NCBI RefSeq assembly: GCF_014055025.1
Contig: NZ_CP059571.1
Location: 1,860,001-1,924,000 of the forward strand
Direction of reading: 5' to 3'
Source: Neisseria bacilliformis
Lineage (GTDB): Bacteria > Pseudomonadota > Gammaproteobacteria > Burkholderiales > Neisseriaceae
DNA: 64,000 nucleotides
In this document: piece by piece, positions 19,924-28,495 of the stretch
Position numbering within the stretch: the stretch's first letter is position 1
Layout of the letters: each line of letters opens with the position of its first letter
Made by a program: the position numbers and the translations under genes
The notes under the pieces: generated by a model
The model's input: the letters and a program-made list of their open reading frames with translations, nothing else
Told to the model about the DNA's origin: nothing
The model's database searches: none

Positions 19924-21966
19924 TTATTGGAAATAGACGTCGGGGATGACGCGGGAGCGGGCGCCGGTGCTGTCGAGCGATTCGGCTTCTACAAGATAGG
20001 TGCGGCCGGTGTGCGCTTCGAGGCGGCGGGAGACTTCGGGGGTGATTTCGGTGTCCTGCGAGAGCAGGATGACTTGTTGGGGCAGGCTGCTCCAATGGCG
20101 GAACAGTCCTTCGCGGTGGCCGGCATCGAGGCGTGCCAGCGGGGTGTCGATGATGAATGGGGCGTGGTAGCGGGTTACTTCGGCCAGGGCGGAGACGAGG
20201 GACATGATGAGTATCTGCATTTGTCCGGCAGACAAATCGACGCGCGATTCGCAGCCGTCGCGGCCGAACAGGGTCATGCCGCCGTTGTTTTCGATGCGGA
20301 TTTTGTGGATGCGCTCGTCGTGGGCGATGCTGCGGTTGATGCGGGTGGCGGCTTCGCTGACTTCTCCGACTTTCTGTTTCATCAGTTCTTCGGTGAGCCG
20401 TGTGATGGTTTTGTCTACGTTGCCGGCGCGTTGGGATTTGACGAGGCGGGGGTTGCTGTGGCTGATGTTGTCTTGCAGGCGGGCGACTTCGTCTTTGTGC
20501 CGGTCGCGGGTCCGGCTCTGCTGGCTGACGTTGCTTTTCAGACGGCCTGTTTCTTCTGCGAGTTTGTCGATTTCGGTGTTGGCGGTTTTGAGCTGTCTGA
20601 CCAGTTCGTCGTTGTCGGTGCCTTTGAGCAGTTCGATTTCGGCGGCGATGCGTTTGCGCTCGTCTTCGCGTTTGTCGATTTCGGCGAGAAAGCTGCCGAT
20701 TTTGTCCTGCGGCATGCCGGTAAGGCCGGCGATTTCGTTTTGGATTTCGGCGTGGGCGTTGACGGAGAGGTAGTTGTGTTCGATGGTTTCGGCACAATCG
20801 GCGGGCAAGGGGTAGAAGAGTTCTTCCCAGCAGTCTTTGACGGCTTCTTTCATCAGCGGGTCGTCGAGAATCATACCGGCGGAGCGGCCGAGCACTTCTT
20901 TGACTTTGTCGCTGGCGACAAACGCGCCCCAGAAGTCGTTTACCCGTTGGGCGATTTGGTTTTTGCCGGCTTCGTGGTTGAGGCGGTTTTTTTCGCGTTC
21001 CAACTGTGTCTGCAAGGTTTTCAGACGGCCTCTGGGCAGGAAGGCCAGCGGCATGGCTTGGACGGCGGCTTTGATTTTTTCTTCAAATCCGGCGGTTTCT
21101 TTTTCGAGTTTTTCGCGCAGGGTGATGAGGTCTTGCGAGGTGCGGATGTCGGTGCTGCCGCCGAGCTGGCGGGTGAGGCGGTCGCGCTCCTGTACGCGCT
21201 CTTCCCAGCGTTCGGCGGTTTGGTCGAGTTCGGTTTGGAATACGTCCAGTGCGGCCTGCGCGGTTTGCAGGGCGCGTTCGGCTTTTTCCAAATCGTCCTG
21301 CATTTTCTGGCTGGCGTTTTCGGAAATGCATTTGTTGCGGTAGCTTTTCAGGCTCTCGCGCAGTTTGTCGAGCAGGGTGATGCCGAGCAGGCCTTTGAGG
21401 GCGGTGTTCAGCCAGATGCCGGTGCCGCTCTGCTGGGCGGTTTGAACGATTTTTTCGCCGTCGAAGAAGAAAAACGGGGCGTAGTCGATGGGCAGGGCGT
21501 AGCTGTTGAGGTATTTGCCGATGTGTTCTTCGTCCACCGGTTCGTAGCAGCCGTCTTTGCTGATTTCGATGTGTGTTTCCTGTTCGCCGGTCGGCTTGTG
21601 GTAGTGGTCGAAATGCCATTTGCGGCGGATGCGCAGGCCGCATTGGCCGTGCGGGCGGTTTTGGCGGATTTCGATTTCCAGCTCCATCAGGTATTGGCCG
21701 AATCGGGAGGCAGCCTGATGGTGCAGGGCGGATTGGAGGAAGTTGGAATAGCCGTTTTCGCCGGAGTTCAGTCCGGCGCGTTGCAGGTGGGTAACGGCGT
21801 CTTTGTCGTACAGGCACAGGTAAACGGCTTCCAAAAGCGTGGTCTTGCCGTGGCCGTTTTGCGCACCGATGAGGATGATGTTTCTGCCGTCTTTGGGTTC
21901 GGGAAAGGTGAACTGCACGTTGTCGTAGGATTTGAAGTTGCGCAGGCGGATGGAATGAATCCACAT
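19924..21966 (-). CDS. dndD: DNA sulfur modification ATPase DndD
   Basis: SMC/RecN-like ATPase of the DNA phosphorothioation complex. The product is 680 aa with Walker A GAQNGHGKTT at 34-43, a coiled-coil middle (about 215-310 and 440-520), ABC signature VDLSAGQMQIL near 580 and Walker B PFIIDTPLARLD near 610. The FFFFDGEKI motif (about residue 160) is typical of DndD. It starts 6 bp after the small-protein stop. It carries two host-type DUS (20537-20548, 21020-21031) and one 11/12 match to the Kingella dialect (21708-21719). Confidence 0.9.
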   Translation of the reverse strand: MWIHSIRLRNFKSYDNVQFTFPEPKDGRNIILIGAQNGHGKTTLLEAVYLCLYDKDAVTHLQRAGLNSGENGYSNFLQSALHHQAASRFGQYLMELEIEIRQNRPHGQCGLRIRRKWHFDHYHKPTGEQETHIEISKDGCYEPVDEEHIGKYLNSYALPIDYAPFFFFDGEKIVQTAQQSGTGIWLNTALKGLLGITLLDKLRESLKSYRNKCISENASQKMQDDLEKAERALQTAQAALDVFQTELDQTAERWEERVQERDRLTRQLGGSTDIRTSQDLITLREKLEKETAGFEEKIKAAVQAMPLAFLPRGRLKTLQTQLEREKNRLNHEAGKNQIAQRVNDFWGAFVASDKVKEVLGRSAGMILDDPLMKEAVKDCWEELFYPLPADCAETIEHNYLSVNAHAEIQNEIAGLTGMPQDKIGSFLAEIDKREDERKRIAAEIELLKGTDNDELVRQLKTANTEIDKLAEETGRLKSNVSQQSRTRDRHKDEVARLQDNISHSNPRLVKSQRAGNVDKTITRLTEELMKQKVGEVSEAATRINRSIAHDERIHKIRIENNGGMTLFGRDGCESRVDLSAGQMQILIMSLVSALAEVTRYHAPFIIDTPLARLDAGHREGLFRHWSSLPQQVILLSQDTEITPEVSRRLEAHTGRTYLVEAESLDSTGARSRVIPDVYFQ

Positions 21967-21972
21967 TCGGGT

Positions 21973-22191
21973 TTATCTCCAATATGTTCTGTTTTCAAAT
22001 ATTTCGTCGAAGGTTTCGACCATGCCGCGCCGACGGACGCGCTCCTGCTGCTCGCGCTCCCAAGCCACAAGCTCGGCCAGTGCGTCGGGGGCGACTTGGT
22101 GCTCGGCAGCAATCTGCTCCATCAGGGTGCGGGCGGCGGGGTCGCTCCACAGCAGCAGATCGGCCACTTGTTCCTGCGTTTCGGTTTTCAT
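21973..22191 (-). CDS. Small Dnd-operon protein (72 aa)
   Basis: A short acidic helical protein, MKTETQEQVADLLLW… ending NRTYWR. Its ATG overlaps the dndC stop by ATGA (22188-22191), so its translation is coupled to dndC, and dndD starts 6 bp later. Small proteins of this kind are, to my recollection, found beside dndC/dndD in other operons, but no function is known to me. It could be a structural or regulatory partner of DndC-DndD. Confidence 0.75.
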   Translation of the reverse strand: MKTETQEQVADLLLWSDPAARTLMEQIAAEHQVAPDALAELVAWEREQQERVRRRGMVETFDEIFENRTYWR

Positions 22192-23306
22192 GCGTTTTTC
22201 CTTGTATGGGTACGGATGAGGTCTTCTGCCCAAATCCGTTTGATCAAATCAATCTCTTCCTGAGAAATCAGCTGCTTGCCGTAGGCAGCCTGAACGGCCA
22301 GCAGCCGCTCCAAAATCATCTGTCGCGCGGGAACGGTAAAGGGGCCGGGGATGTGTTTGCCGCTTTTGAGGGTTACGGTGCCGTTGCGCCGTTCGACCTG
22401 GCGGTATTCGGGTTGGTTGCGGATTTCCACCAGCCAGTCGCGAAATTCCAAAAGGGGTTGGAATTCGGTTTTGCCCACATCGATAAAGCCTTGCAGGCTT
22501 TTGTCTTTGTGGACGACGGTGCAGGTCCAGCAGCCGAAGCGGCTGGAATTGGTGCCGCAGCCGGGGGCTTCTTCCTGCGATAGCACTATCGGGCATTCGC
22601 CGCCTGCGGCTTCGCGGTAGAGCCGGATGAGATCGCTGTGGCTGCCGCCCCAGGGCGGGTTGTTGGCGGCGAGAAATTCCCATACGTCGTCGGTACTCAA
22701 ATCGACAATCGGGCGGTACACAAAGGCATTGGCGAGACTGCCGTGCGGAGTGAGGTTGCTGCCTTCGAGGTTTCGGTGGCTGTTGATGCTGGTCTTGCGG
22801 GTGGCCGATTCGTCTTTGCGCACGCCCAGCACAATCACCGCCGCACCGTTTTCGGCCGCTTTGTCCAAAATAAACTGGCTGGTGGGCTGGATTTTCAGGC
22901 GGTCGGTACACCAGCGCATGCTGCGGTTGGGCGATGGGTAGCCTTTGCCGATAAGCAGCACCCAAAAGGTTTCGCCGATCTTGGGTGTGGTGATTTCGCC
23001 GCCGACGGGCAGCTTGCAGATTTGCGCCGCCCGCAGGATTTTTCCGAGCATGGTGCGCATGTGCTCCACCACCAGCGGGCTTTCGACCAGGGTGTCGTTG
23101 GATACAAAATATACCTGCCGCTTTCTCAACGAGGGCGGCAGGGCGAGCAGGGATTCAAATACCAGATGGGCGACCAGCGTGCTGTCTTTGCCGCCGGAAA
23201 AGGTAACGATCCACGGGTAAATCTGGGTTTCGTCCAGGTATTCGCCGATGATGTTGCTGCGGATGCGGTCAAACGGGGTTTCGGCGTGGATGGGGATGGC
23301 GTCCAT
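22188..23306 (-). CDS. dndC: DNA phosphorothioation sulfurtransferase DndC
   Basis: PAPS-reductase-like enzyme that uses ATP and a [4Fe-4S] cluster to activate the DNA backbone for sulfur insertion. The product is 372 aa with PP-loop SGGKDS at 37-42 and a cysteine cluster C250, C259, C262 in CGTNSSRFGCWTCTVV, plus MRWCTDR further upstream. Conserved HSDLIRLYREAAGGECPIV matches DndC. It is the first gene of the minus-strand operon and faces an XRE regulator. An exact Kingella-dialect uptake sequence lies at 22283-22294. No dndA cysteine desulfurase is adjacent; a housekeeping IscS probably supplies sulfur. Confidence 0.93.
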   Translation of the reverse strand: MDAIPIHAETPFDRIRSNIIGEYLDETQIYPWIVTFSGGKDSTLVAHLVFESLLALPPSLRKRQVYFVSNDTLVESPLVVEHMRTMLGKILRAAQICKLPVGGEITTPKIGETFWVLLIGKGYPSPNRSMRWCTDRLKIQPTSQFILDKAAENGAAVIVLGVRKDESATRKTSINSHRNLEGSNLTPHGSLANAFVYRPIVDLSTDDVWEFLAANNPPWGGSHSDLIRLYREAAGGECPIVLSQEEAPGCGTNSSRFGCWTCTVVHKDKSLQGFIDVGKTEFQPLLEFRDWLVEIRNQPEYRQVERRNGTVTLKSGKHIPGPFTVPARQMILERLLAVQAAYGKQLISQEEIDLIKRIWAEDLIRTHTRKNA

Positions 23307-23336
23307 TGGCTCAGTGCGTGTGTTTTTGTCTTGTTT

Positions 23337-23380
23337 GCACCCAAAACAGGTGCGGATTGGATTGTACCTAAAATCGGTGC
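23337..23380. promoter_or_regulatory. Two related 17-bp operator-like sites in the dndC/xre divergent region
   Basis: GCACCCAAAACAGGTGC (23337-23353) is a dyad with perfect 5-bp arms. GTACCTAAAATCGGTGC (23364-23380) matches it at 13 of 17 positions. Centres are 27 bp apart. The second ends one base before the xre ATG, and both lie in the only space for the dndC promoter. On the minus strand TACAAT within this space is a possible -10 for dndC. Confidence 0.65.
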
Positions 23381-23381
23381 A

Positions 23382-23645
23382 ATGGGAAACTTACGCCTGT
23401 CGGTGCATTCGGCCGAACACACTTACCTGCGGCAGATTCTGATCCAGCGGCGGCTGGACTTGGGTCTGTCGCAGCGTGCGCTGGCCGAACGGCTGGGCGT
23501 AATCCATTCGTTTGTGGGCAAGGTGGAAACGGGCGACCGGCGGCTGGACGTATTCGAGTTCGCGGATTACTGCGCGGGTTTGGAATGGGATGCGCCGGAG
23601 GTGTTGCGCAATGTGATCAATCAAACCGCAACGAGCAGCGAATAG
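23382..23645 (+). CDS. XRE-family helix-turn-helix regulator (87 aa)
   Basis: Cro/C1-type repressor-like protein. Residues about 13-70 form the HTH (LRQILIQRRLDLGLSQRALAERLGV…FVGKVETGDRRLD). It is divergent from dndC with 75 bp between starts, and that gap holds two related 17-bp dyad sites, so autoregulation and control of the Dnd operon are likely. It may play the regulatory part that DndB plays in other systems; this is inference. The stop TAG overlaps the first base of a DUS. Confidence 0.85.
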   Translation: MGNLRLSVHSAEHTYLRQILIQRRLDLGLSQRALAERLGVIHSFVGKVETGDRRLDVFEFADYCAGLEWDAPEVLRNVINQTATSSE

Positions 23646-23712
23646 GCCGTCTGAAAACCCAAAAGCCGCCAAACCGCCCTGCCCCGCCCGCCGCCTTTTT
23701 TTCAGACGGCCT
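23644..23712 (+). terminator. Widely spaced DUS pair between xre and lpxL
   Basis: Forward DUS at 23644-23655 and reverse DUS at 23701-23712 bound the right edge of the Dnd island. The 45-nt loop makes a terminator less certain. A possible -10 (TACAAT, 23720-23725) for lpxL follows immediately. Confidence 0.5.
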
Positions 23713-23758
23713 TTTGCCTTACAATCCCCGCCCCACACCGCACCCGGCCGCCCTTACC

Positions 23759-24643
23759 ATGCAAAGCCTGATTTTCCTACTCTGCCGCCTCCTCGCCCTT
23801 CTGCCGCTCAAATGCCTGCACGCGCTGGCATATTTCTGGGGCGGCTTGGCTTTTTATCTGCGCCGAGAAGACCGCGAAACCATACGCGCCAACCTGCGCA
23901 CCGCCAATCTGGCTGCCGACAATGCCGCCGTCAAAGCCGTATTGCGCGAAACCGCCAAGAGCGGTTTGGAGCTGCCCGTGGCCTTTTTCAGACGGCCGGA
24001 AGCCATCGAAGCCCTGTTTCAAGAAACCCACGGCTGGCAGCACATAGAAGATGCCGTTGCTGCCGGCGAAGGGCTGCTGCTCATCACCCCGCACATCGGC
24101 AGCTACGATTTGGCCGGACGCTGTATCAGCCAGCGGCTGCCCTTCCCGCTCACCGCCATGTACAAACCGCCGAAAATCAAAGCCTTCGATGCCGTAATGC
24201 AGGCAGGCCGCGTGCGCGGCAAAGGCAGAACCGCCCCCACCAGCGTGCAGGGCGTGAAACAGCTCATCAAAGCCCTGCGCTCGGGCGAAGCCGTCATCCT
24301 CCTGCCCGACCACGTCCCCTCGCCCGAAGAAGGCGGCGACGGCGTGTGGGCGGAATTTTTCGGCCGCTACGCCTACACCATGACGCTGGCGGGCAAACTC
24401 GCGCAGGTCAAAGGCGTGAAAACCCTGTTTTTCTGCGGCGAACGCCTCGCAGGCGGCGCGGGTTTCGCCCTCCACATCGAACCGATGCGCGGCACGCTCA
24501 ACGGCGACAAAGCCCACGACGCCCGCGTGGTCAATGAAAACGTCGAATACTGGGTGCGCCGCTTCCCGCAGCAGTACCTCTTCGCCTACAACCGCTACAA
24601 ACAGCCCGCCGGCGCACCCGAGCGGCCGTCTGAAAACGGGTGA
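23759..24643 (+). CDS. lpxL: Lipid A biosynthesis acyltransferase (LpxL/HtrB family)
   Basis: Inner-membrane enzyme adding a secondary acyl chain to Kdo-lipid A. The product is 294 aa with an N-terminal membrane anchor (SLIFLLCRLLALLPLKCLHALAYFWG), the catalytic HxxxxD-type motif ITPHIGSYDLAG (about residue 111), and LLPDHVPSPEEGGDGVWAEFFG. The final codons read a near-DUS (24623-24634) as ERPSENG-stop. LpxL versus LpxM is not settled by sequence reading alone. Confidence 0.88.
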   Translation: MQSLIFLLCRLLALLPLKCLHALAYFWGGLAFYLRREDRETIRANLRTANLAADNAAVKAVLRETAKSGLELPVAFFRRPEAIEALFQETHGWQHIEDAVAAGEGLLLITPHIGSYDLAGRCISQRLPFPLTAMYKPPKIKAFDAVMQAGRVRGKGRTAPTSVQGVKQLIKALRSGEAVILLPDHVPSPEEGGDGVWAEFFGRYAYTMTLAGKLAQVKGVKTLFFCGERLAGGAGFALHIEPMRGTLNGDKAHDARVVNENVEYWVRRFPQQYLFAYNRYKQPAGAPERPSENG

Positions 24644-24651
24644 AGTACGTT

Positions 24652-24964
24652 TCAGCAAAGCTGAAAACCGGGTCGCCCAAGCGTGTTGGCCGCCATATGC
24701 ACAAAGGCCGTCTGAAAACTGTTTTTCAGACGGCCTCTGCCGTTTAGGTAGTGTATGTGGCGCAGCCACGCACGCGGTCTTGCCGTAAAATAGGATAAGG
24801 CCGTCTGAAATACAGTTCCCCTCAGTCGAAACCGTTTTTCAGACGGCCTTTCGTTTCTTGTTACAACACGCCGCCCCATAAACCGTGTGCGTCTCCGAGG
24901 CGGCACACCCTATCCGAACATCAGAGGCCGTCTGAAAATGCGGAATCCGTTTTTCAGACGGCCT
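24652..24964. repeat. Spacer of three inverted DUS pairs between lpxL and lnt
   Basis: No gene is seen here. Inverted DUS pairs lie at 24705/24725, 24798/24838 and 24925/24953. A 'GTGCGTCTCCGAGGCGGCACACCCTA' type element (about 24885-24911) separates the second and third. The last pair overlaps the 3' end of lnt and supplies its stop codon; together they terminate both convergent genes. Confidence 0.75.
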
Positions 24965-26507
24965 TTTTGCCGCGCCCGACAAGCAACAGCACGGCAGCGG
25001 TGAGGGCGAGCAGGCTGATGAGCGGCCATGAGCCGCCGAGTTTCATGTATGGGGTTTGGCCGCTGCGGCCTTCCACGGCGGCGGGGAGCACGGCGGCGGT
25101 GTCGGCGGGGAGCTGTGCGGTGATGCGCCCCTGCGGGTCGATGGCGGCGGTTGCGCCGGTGTTGGTGGCGCGCACCATGTAGCGGCCGAGTTCGAGGGCG
25201 CGGGCTTGGGACTGTTGCAGGTGCTGGTACATGGCGTTGGATCGGCCGTACCAGGCGAGGTTGCTGGCGTTGGCCAGCAGGGTGGATTGCGCGGCGGCGG
25301 GGATGAGTTCGTCGCCGAAGCCGTCTTCGTAGCAGATGTTGAAGGCGACCCGCTGGTTTTTCATGGTCAGCGGGGCTTGGCTGCCGCCTCCCTGGCGGAA
25401 GTCGGCCAGCGGCATGTCCATCAGGGTGTAGAGACCGGTGGTGAGGGCGGGCAGGGGTTTGTATTCGCCAAAGGGGACGAGGTGGTTTTTGGTGTAGGCC
25501 GGCAGGTTTTGCGCGTTTTGTGCCGAGTAGCCGGTCAGGTCGATGACGCTGTTTTGGTAGCCGGTACCGTCGTCGGTGTAGCGGATGACGCCCACGGCCA
25601 GTGCGCTGCCGTTTTGCCGCGCGGCTTGGGCGAAAGCTTCGGGCACGCTCTCGGGCAGGTCCTGCAAAATCACGGGGATGGCGGTTTCGGGCAGGATGAC
25701 GATGTCGGCGCGGGCTTGGGCGGTTTGGGACAAATAGCGTTGCAGGGTAGGCAGGACTTGGTCTTCGCGGAATTTGAGGGTTTGCGGGATGTTGCCCTGG
25801 GCGAGGGCGACGGTGCTGCTTTGGCCGGTGGGCTGCGTAAAGGCGGTGTGGCGGGCGGTGTGGCCGGCGAGCAGCAGGGCGGCGAGGGCGCAGGCGAAGG
25901 CAGCGCGGGTTTTCAGACGGCCTCTGCTGTCCACAATCAGCACCAGCCACGCGCCGGCAAGGGCGGTGGCGAAGGTAACGAGGTGGATGCCGCCTATCGG
26001 GGCGAATCCAGCCAGCGGCGAGGCGTCGGCAATCTGCGAGTAGCCCAGCGCGCCCCAGCCGAAGCCGGTGAGCAGGCGTTCGCGGGCGAACTCGGCCAGC
26101 GTCCAGAACACGGGCAGGGCGAGGCCGACAGAAAGCCAGCGGTTGCGCCGCACCCTGCCCCACAGCCACACGGCGGCGGCGGGATACAGCGCGAGGTAGG
26201 CGGGCAGCAGGGCGGTGAGCGGCAGGGCGTAGAGGTTGGGCAGGCCGGAGATGTCGTGCAGCGCGGTGTGTATCCAGTAAAACTGGCAGGTGTAGGCGGC
26301 CAAGCCGAACAGGTACGCGCTGCGCACGTGCACTTCGGGGCGCAGTTCGAGCAGGCGCACGAAGGCGGCAAACAGCAGCGGCATCAGCCAGAAGCAGTAA
26401 TACGGGGCGAAGGAGAGCGGCGTGGCGGCGGCCAGCACCAGCAGCAGCGGCCAGTACACGGCGGGTTTGCGCCACAGGTTTTCGAGTTTGGAGAAAATGT
26501 CGGCCAT
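24954..26507 (-). CDS. lnt: Apolipoprotein N-acyltransferase
   Basis: Inner-membrane enzyme that N-acylates lipoproteins such as PilW and BamD encoded here. The product is 517 aa with about seven membrane segments and a periplasmic nitrilase domain: Glu in ILPETAIP, Lys in NHLVPFGEYKP and the catalytic Cys in NICYEDGFGDEL. The start MADIFSKLENLWRKP (ATG at 26507) fits the family; the open frame upstream has no homologous character. The C-terminus GRGKKAV-stop is read from a DUS. A reverse DUS at 25912-25923 is read in frame as GRLKT. Confidence 0.95.
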   Translation of the reverse strand: MADIFSKLENLWRKPAVYWPLLLVLAAATPLSFAPYYCFWLMPLLFAAFVRLLELRPEVHVRSAYLFGLAAYTCQFYWIHTALHDISGLPNLYALPLTALLPAYLALYPAAAVWLWGRVRRNRWLSVGLALPVFWTLAEFARERLLTGFGWGALGYSQIADASPLAGFAPIGGIHLVTFATALAGAWLVLIVDSRGRLKTRAAFACALAALLLAGHTARHTAFTQPTGQSSTVALAQGNIPQTLKFREDQVLPTLQRYLSQTAQARADIVILPETAIPVILQDLPESVPEAFAQAARQNGSALAVGVIRYTDDGTGYQNSVIDLTGYSAQNAQNLPAYTKNHLVPFGEYKPLPALTTGLYTLMDMPLADFRQGGGSQAPLTMKNQRVAFNICYEDGFGDELIPAAAQSTLLANASNLAWYGRSNAMYQHLQQSQARALELGRYMVRATNTGATAAIDPQGRITAQLPADTAAVLPAAVEGRSGQTPYMKLGGSWPLISLLALTAAVLLLVGRGKKAV

Positions 26508-26857
26508 ATGATGCGCCCGTTGGTGCGTGTGAAAACAAAGACGCGGATTGTACCGAAATTCCGCCGTGCCGCCGCGTGTGAAAAATGTTATACATTTGCA
26601 ATGGTTTTGTAAAAAAACGGCGGCACGGACGGACGGCGGAAAATATCGCAAGCGATAATAGGTACATAGGCATTTGCGGCGCGGGAAAAGCGCGGCGGAA
26701 AACCGCTCTGTCATGCTGGACAATACGACGGAATAAAGGCAAAATCCCGCGAATCTCCTTTCCGGCCCAATCTGCCGGGGCAGCAAATAACGACGATGCT
26801 GGGAAAGCTGATGGATTACTCATTTTTTATTGGATACTTTTGAAAGAGGTAAAGAAT
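26508..26857. other. 350-bp spacer between lnt and the HMA-like gene
   Basis: No gene is convincingly supported. It holds the divergent regulatory region of lnt and the small HMA-like gene and is less GC-rich than its surroundings. I saw no DUS or MITE in it. A Shine-Dalgarno AAAGAGG lies just before the ATG at 26858. Confidence 0.5.
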
Positions 26858-27061
26858 ATGCCGCAACTGAAACTGAACGTAACCGGAATGGCAAGCAAAG
26901 AAGACTCGCGCAAACTCATCGCCAAGGCCGAAGAAGTGCCGAACGTGCGCATGGTGAACGCCAATTTTGAAACCGGCGTGGTCGTGATAACCCATGCCGA
27001 CGGCTTGGATGTGGACGCCGTGAAAAAAGCCATCGCCGACGCAGGCTTTAACGCCGCCTAA
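26858..27061 (+). CDS. HMA-domain-like small protein lacking the metal-binding cysteines
   Basis: A 67 aa protein with the beta-alpha-beta-beta-alpha-beta pattern of heavy-metal-associated (CopZ-like) domains: MPQLKLNVTGM…VPNVRMVNANFETGVVVITHADGLDVDAVKKAIADAGF. The place normally held by MxCxxC reads GMASKEDS, and there is no cysteine at all. It therefore probably does not bind copper in the usual way. The start is the ATG at 26858 with a good ribosome binding site. An inverted DUS pair follows. Confidence 0.8.
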   Translation: MPQLKLNVTGMASKEDSRKLIAKAEEVPNVRMVNANFETGVVVITHADGLDVDAVKKAIADAGFNAA

Positions 27062-27077
27062 ACGCCTCCGGGCAAAG

Positions 27078-27111
27078 AGGCCGTCTGAAAAAACCGCTTT
27101 TCAGACGGCCT
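27078..27111 (+). terminator. Inverted DUS terminator after the HMA-like gene
   Basis: Facing DUS at 27078-27089 and 27100-27111 with a 10-nt loop and T run. Confidence 0.8.
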
Positions 27112-27121
27112 CTTTGCGTTC

Positions 27122-27130
27122 TGCTAGAAT
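27122..27130 (+). promoter_or_regulatory. Extended -10 promoter for dapC
   Basis: TGC followed by TAGAAT (27125-27130), 29 bp before the dapC ATG and immediately after the DUS terminator. Confidence 0.5.
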
Positions 27131-27159
27131 CCGCGTTTTCCACCAGCCGCCCGCCGACC

Positions 27160-28347
<1,188 letters not shown>

Positions 28348-28361
28348 CGCGCAACGGAAAC

Positions 28362-28401
28362 AGGCCGTCTGAAAGCCGCAAAACGGTTTTTCAGACGGCC
28401 T
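28362..28401 (+). terminator. Inverted DUS terminator after dapC
   Basis: Facing DUS at 28362-28373 and 28390-28401, 15 bp past the dapC stop. Confidence 0.8.
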
Positions 28402-28495
28402 GTTTGATCGTGAAGCAACAAAAAACAGCTATTCCGCCGACAACGCAAATGCGGCGCGTGAGGTAGGGTGTCCCGCCCCGCGACGCACGCGGTCT

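Noticed and set aside
18284-20797. Longer start for the DndE-like/FtsK protein, adding 316 residues overlapping dndD
   Set aside because: The extra segment is Arg/Pro-rich shadow sequence of dndD in another frame; MYQLNTAEEW at 19849 gives a sensible folded N-terminus.
24910-26823. 637-aa frame overlapping lnt on the same strand
   Set aside because: It is a shifted frame of lnt with Arg/Pro/His-rich composition and no domain; the 517-aa Lnt frame has all catalytic motifs.
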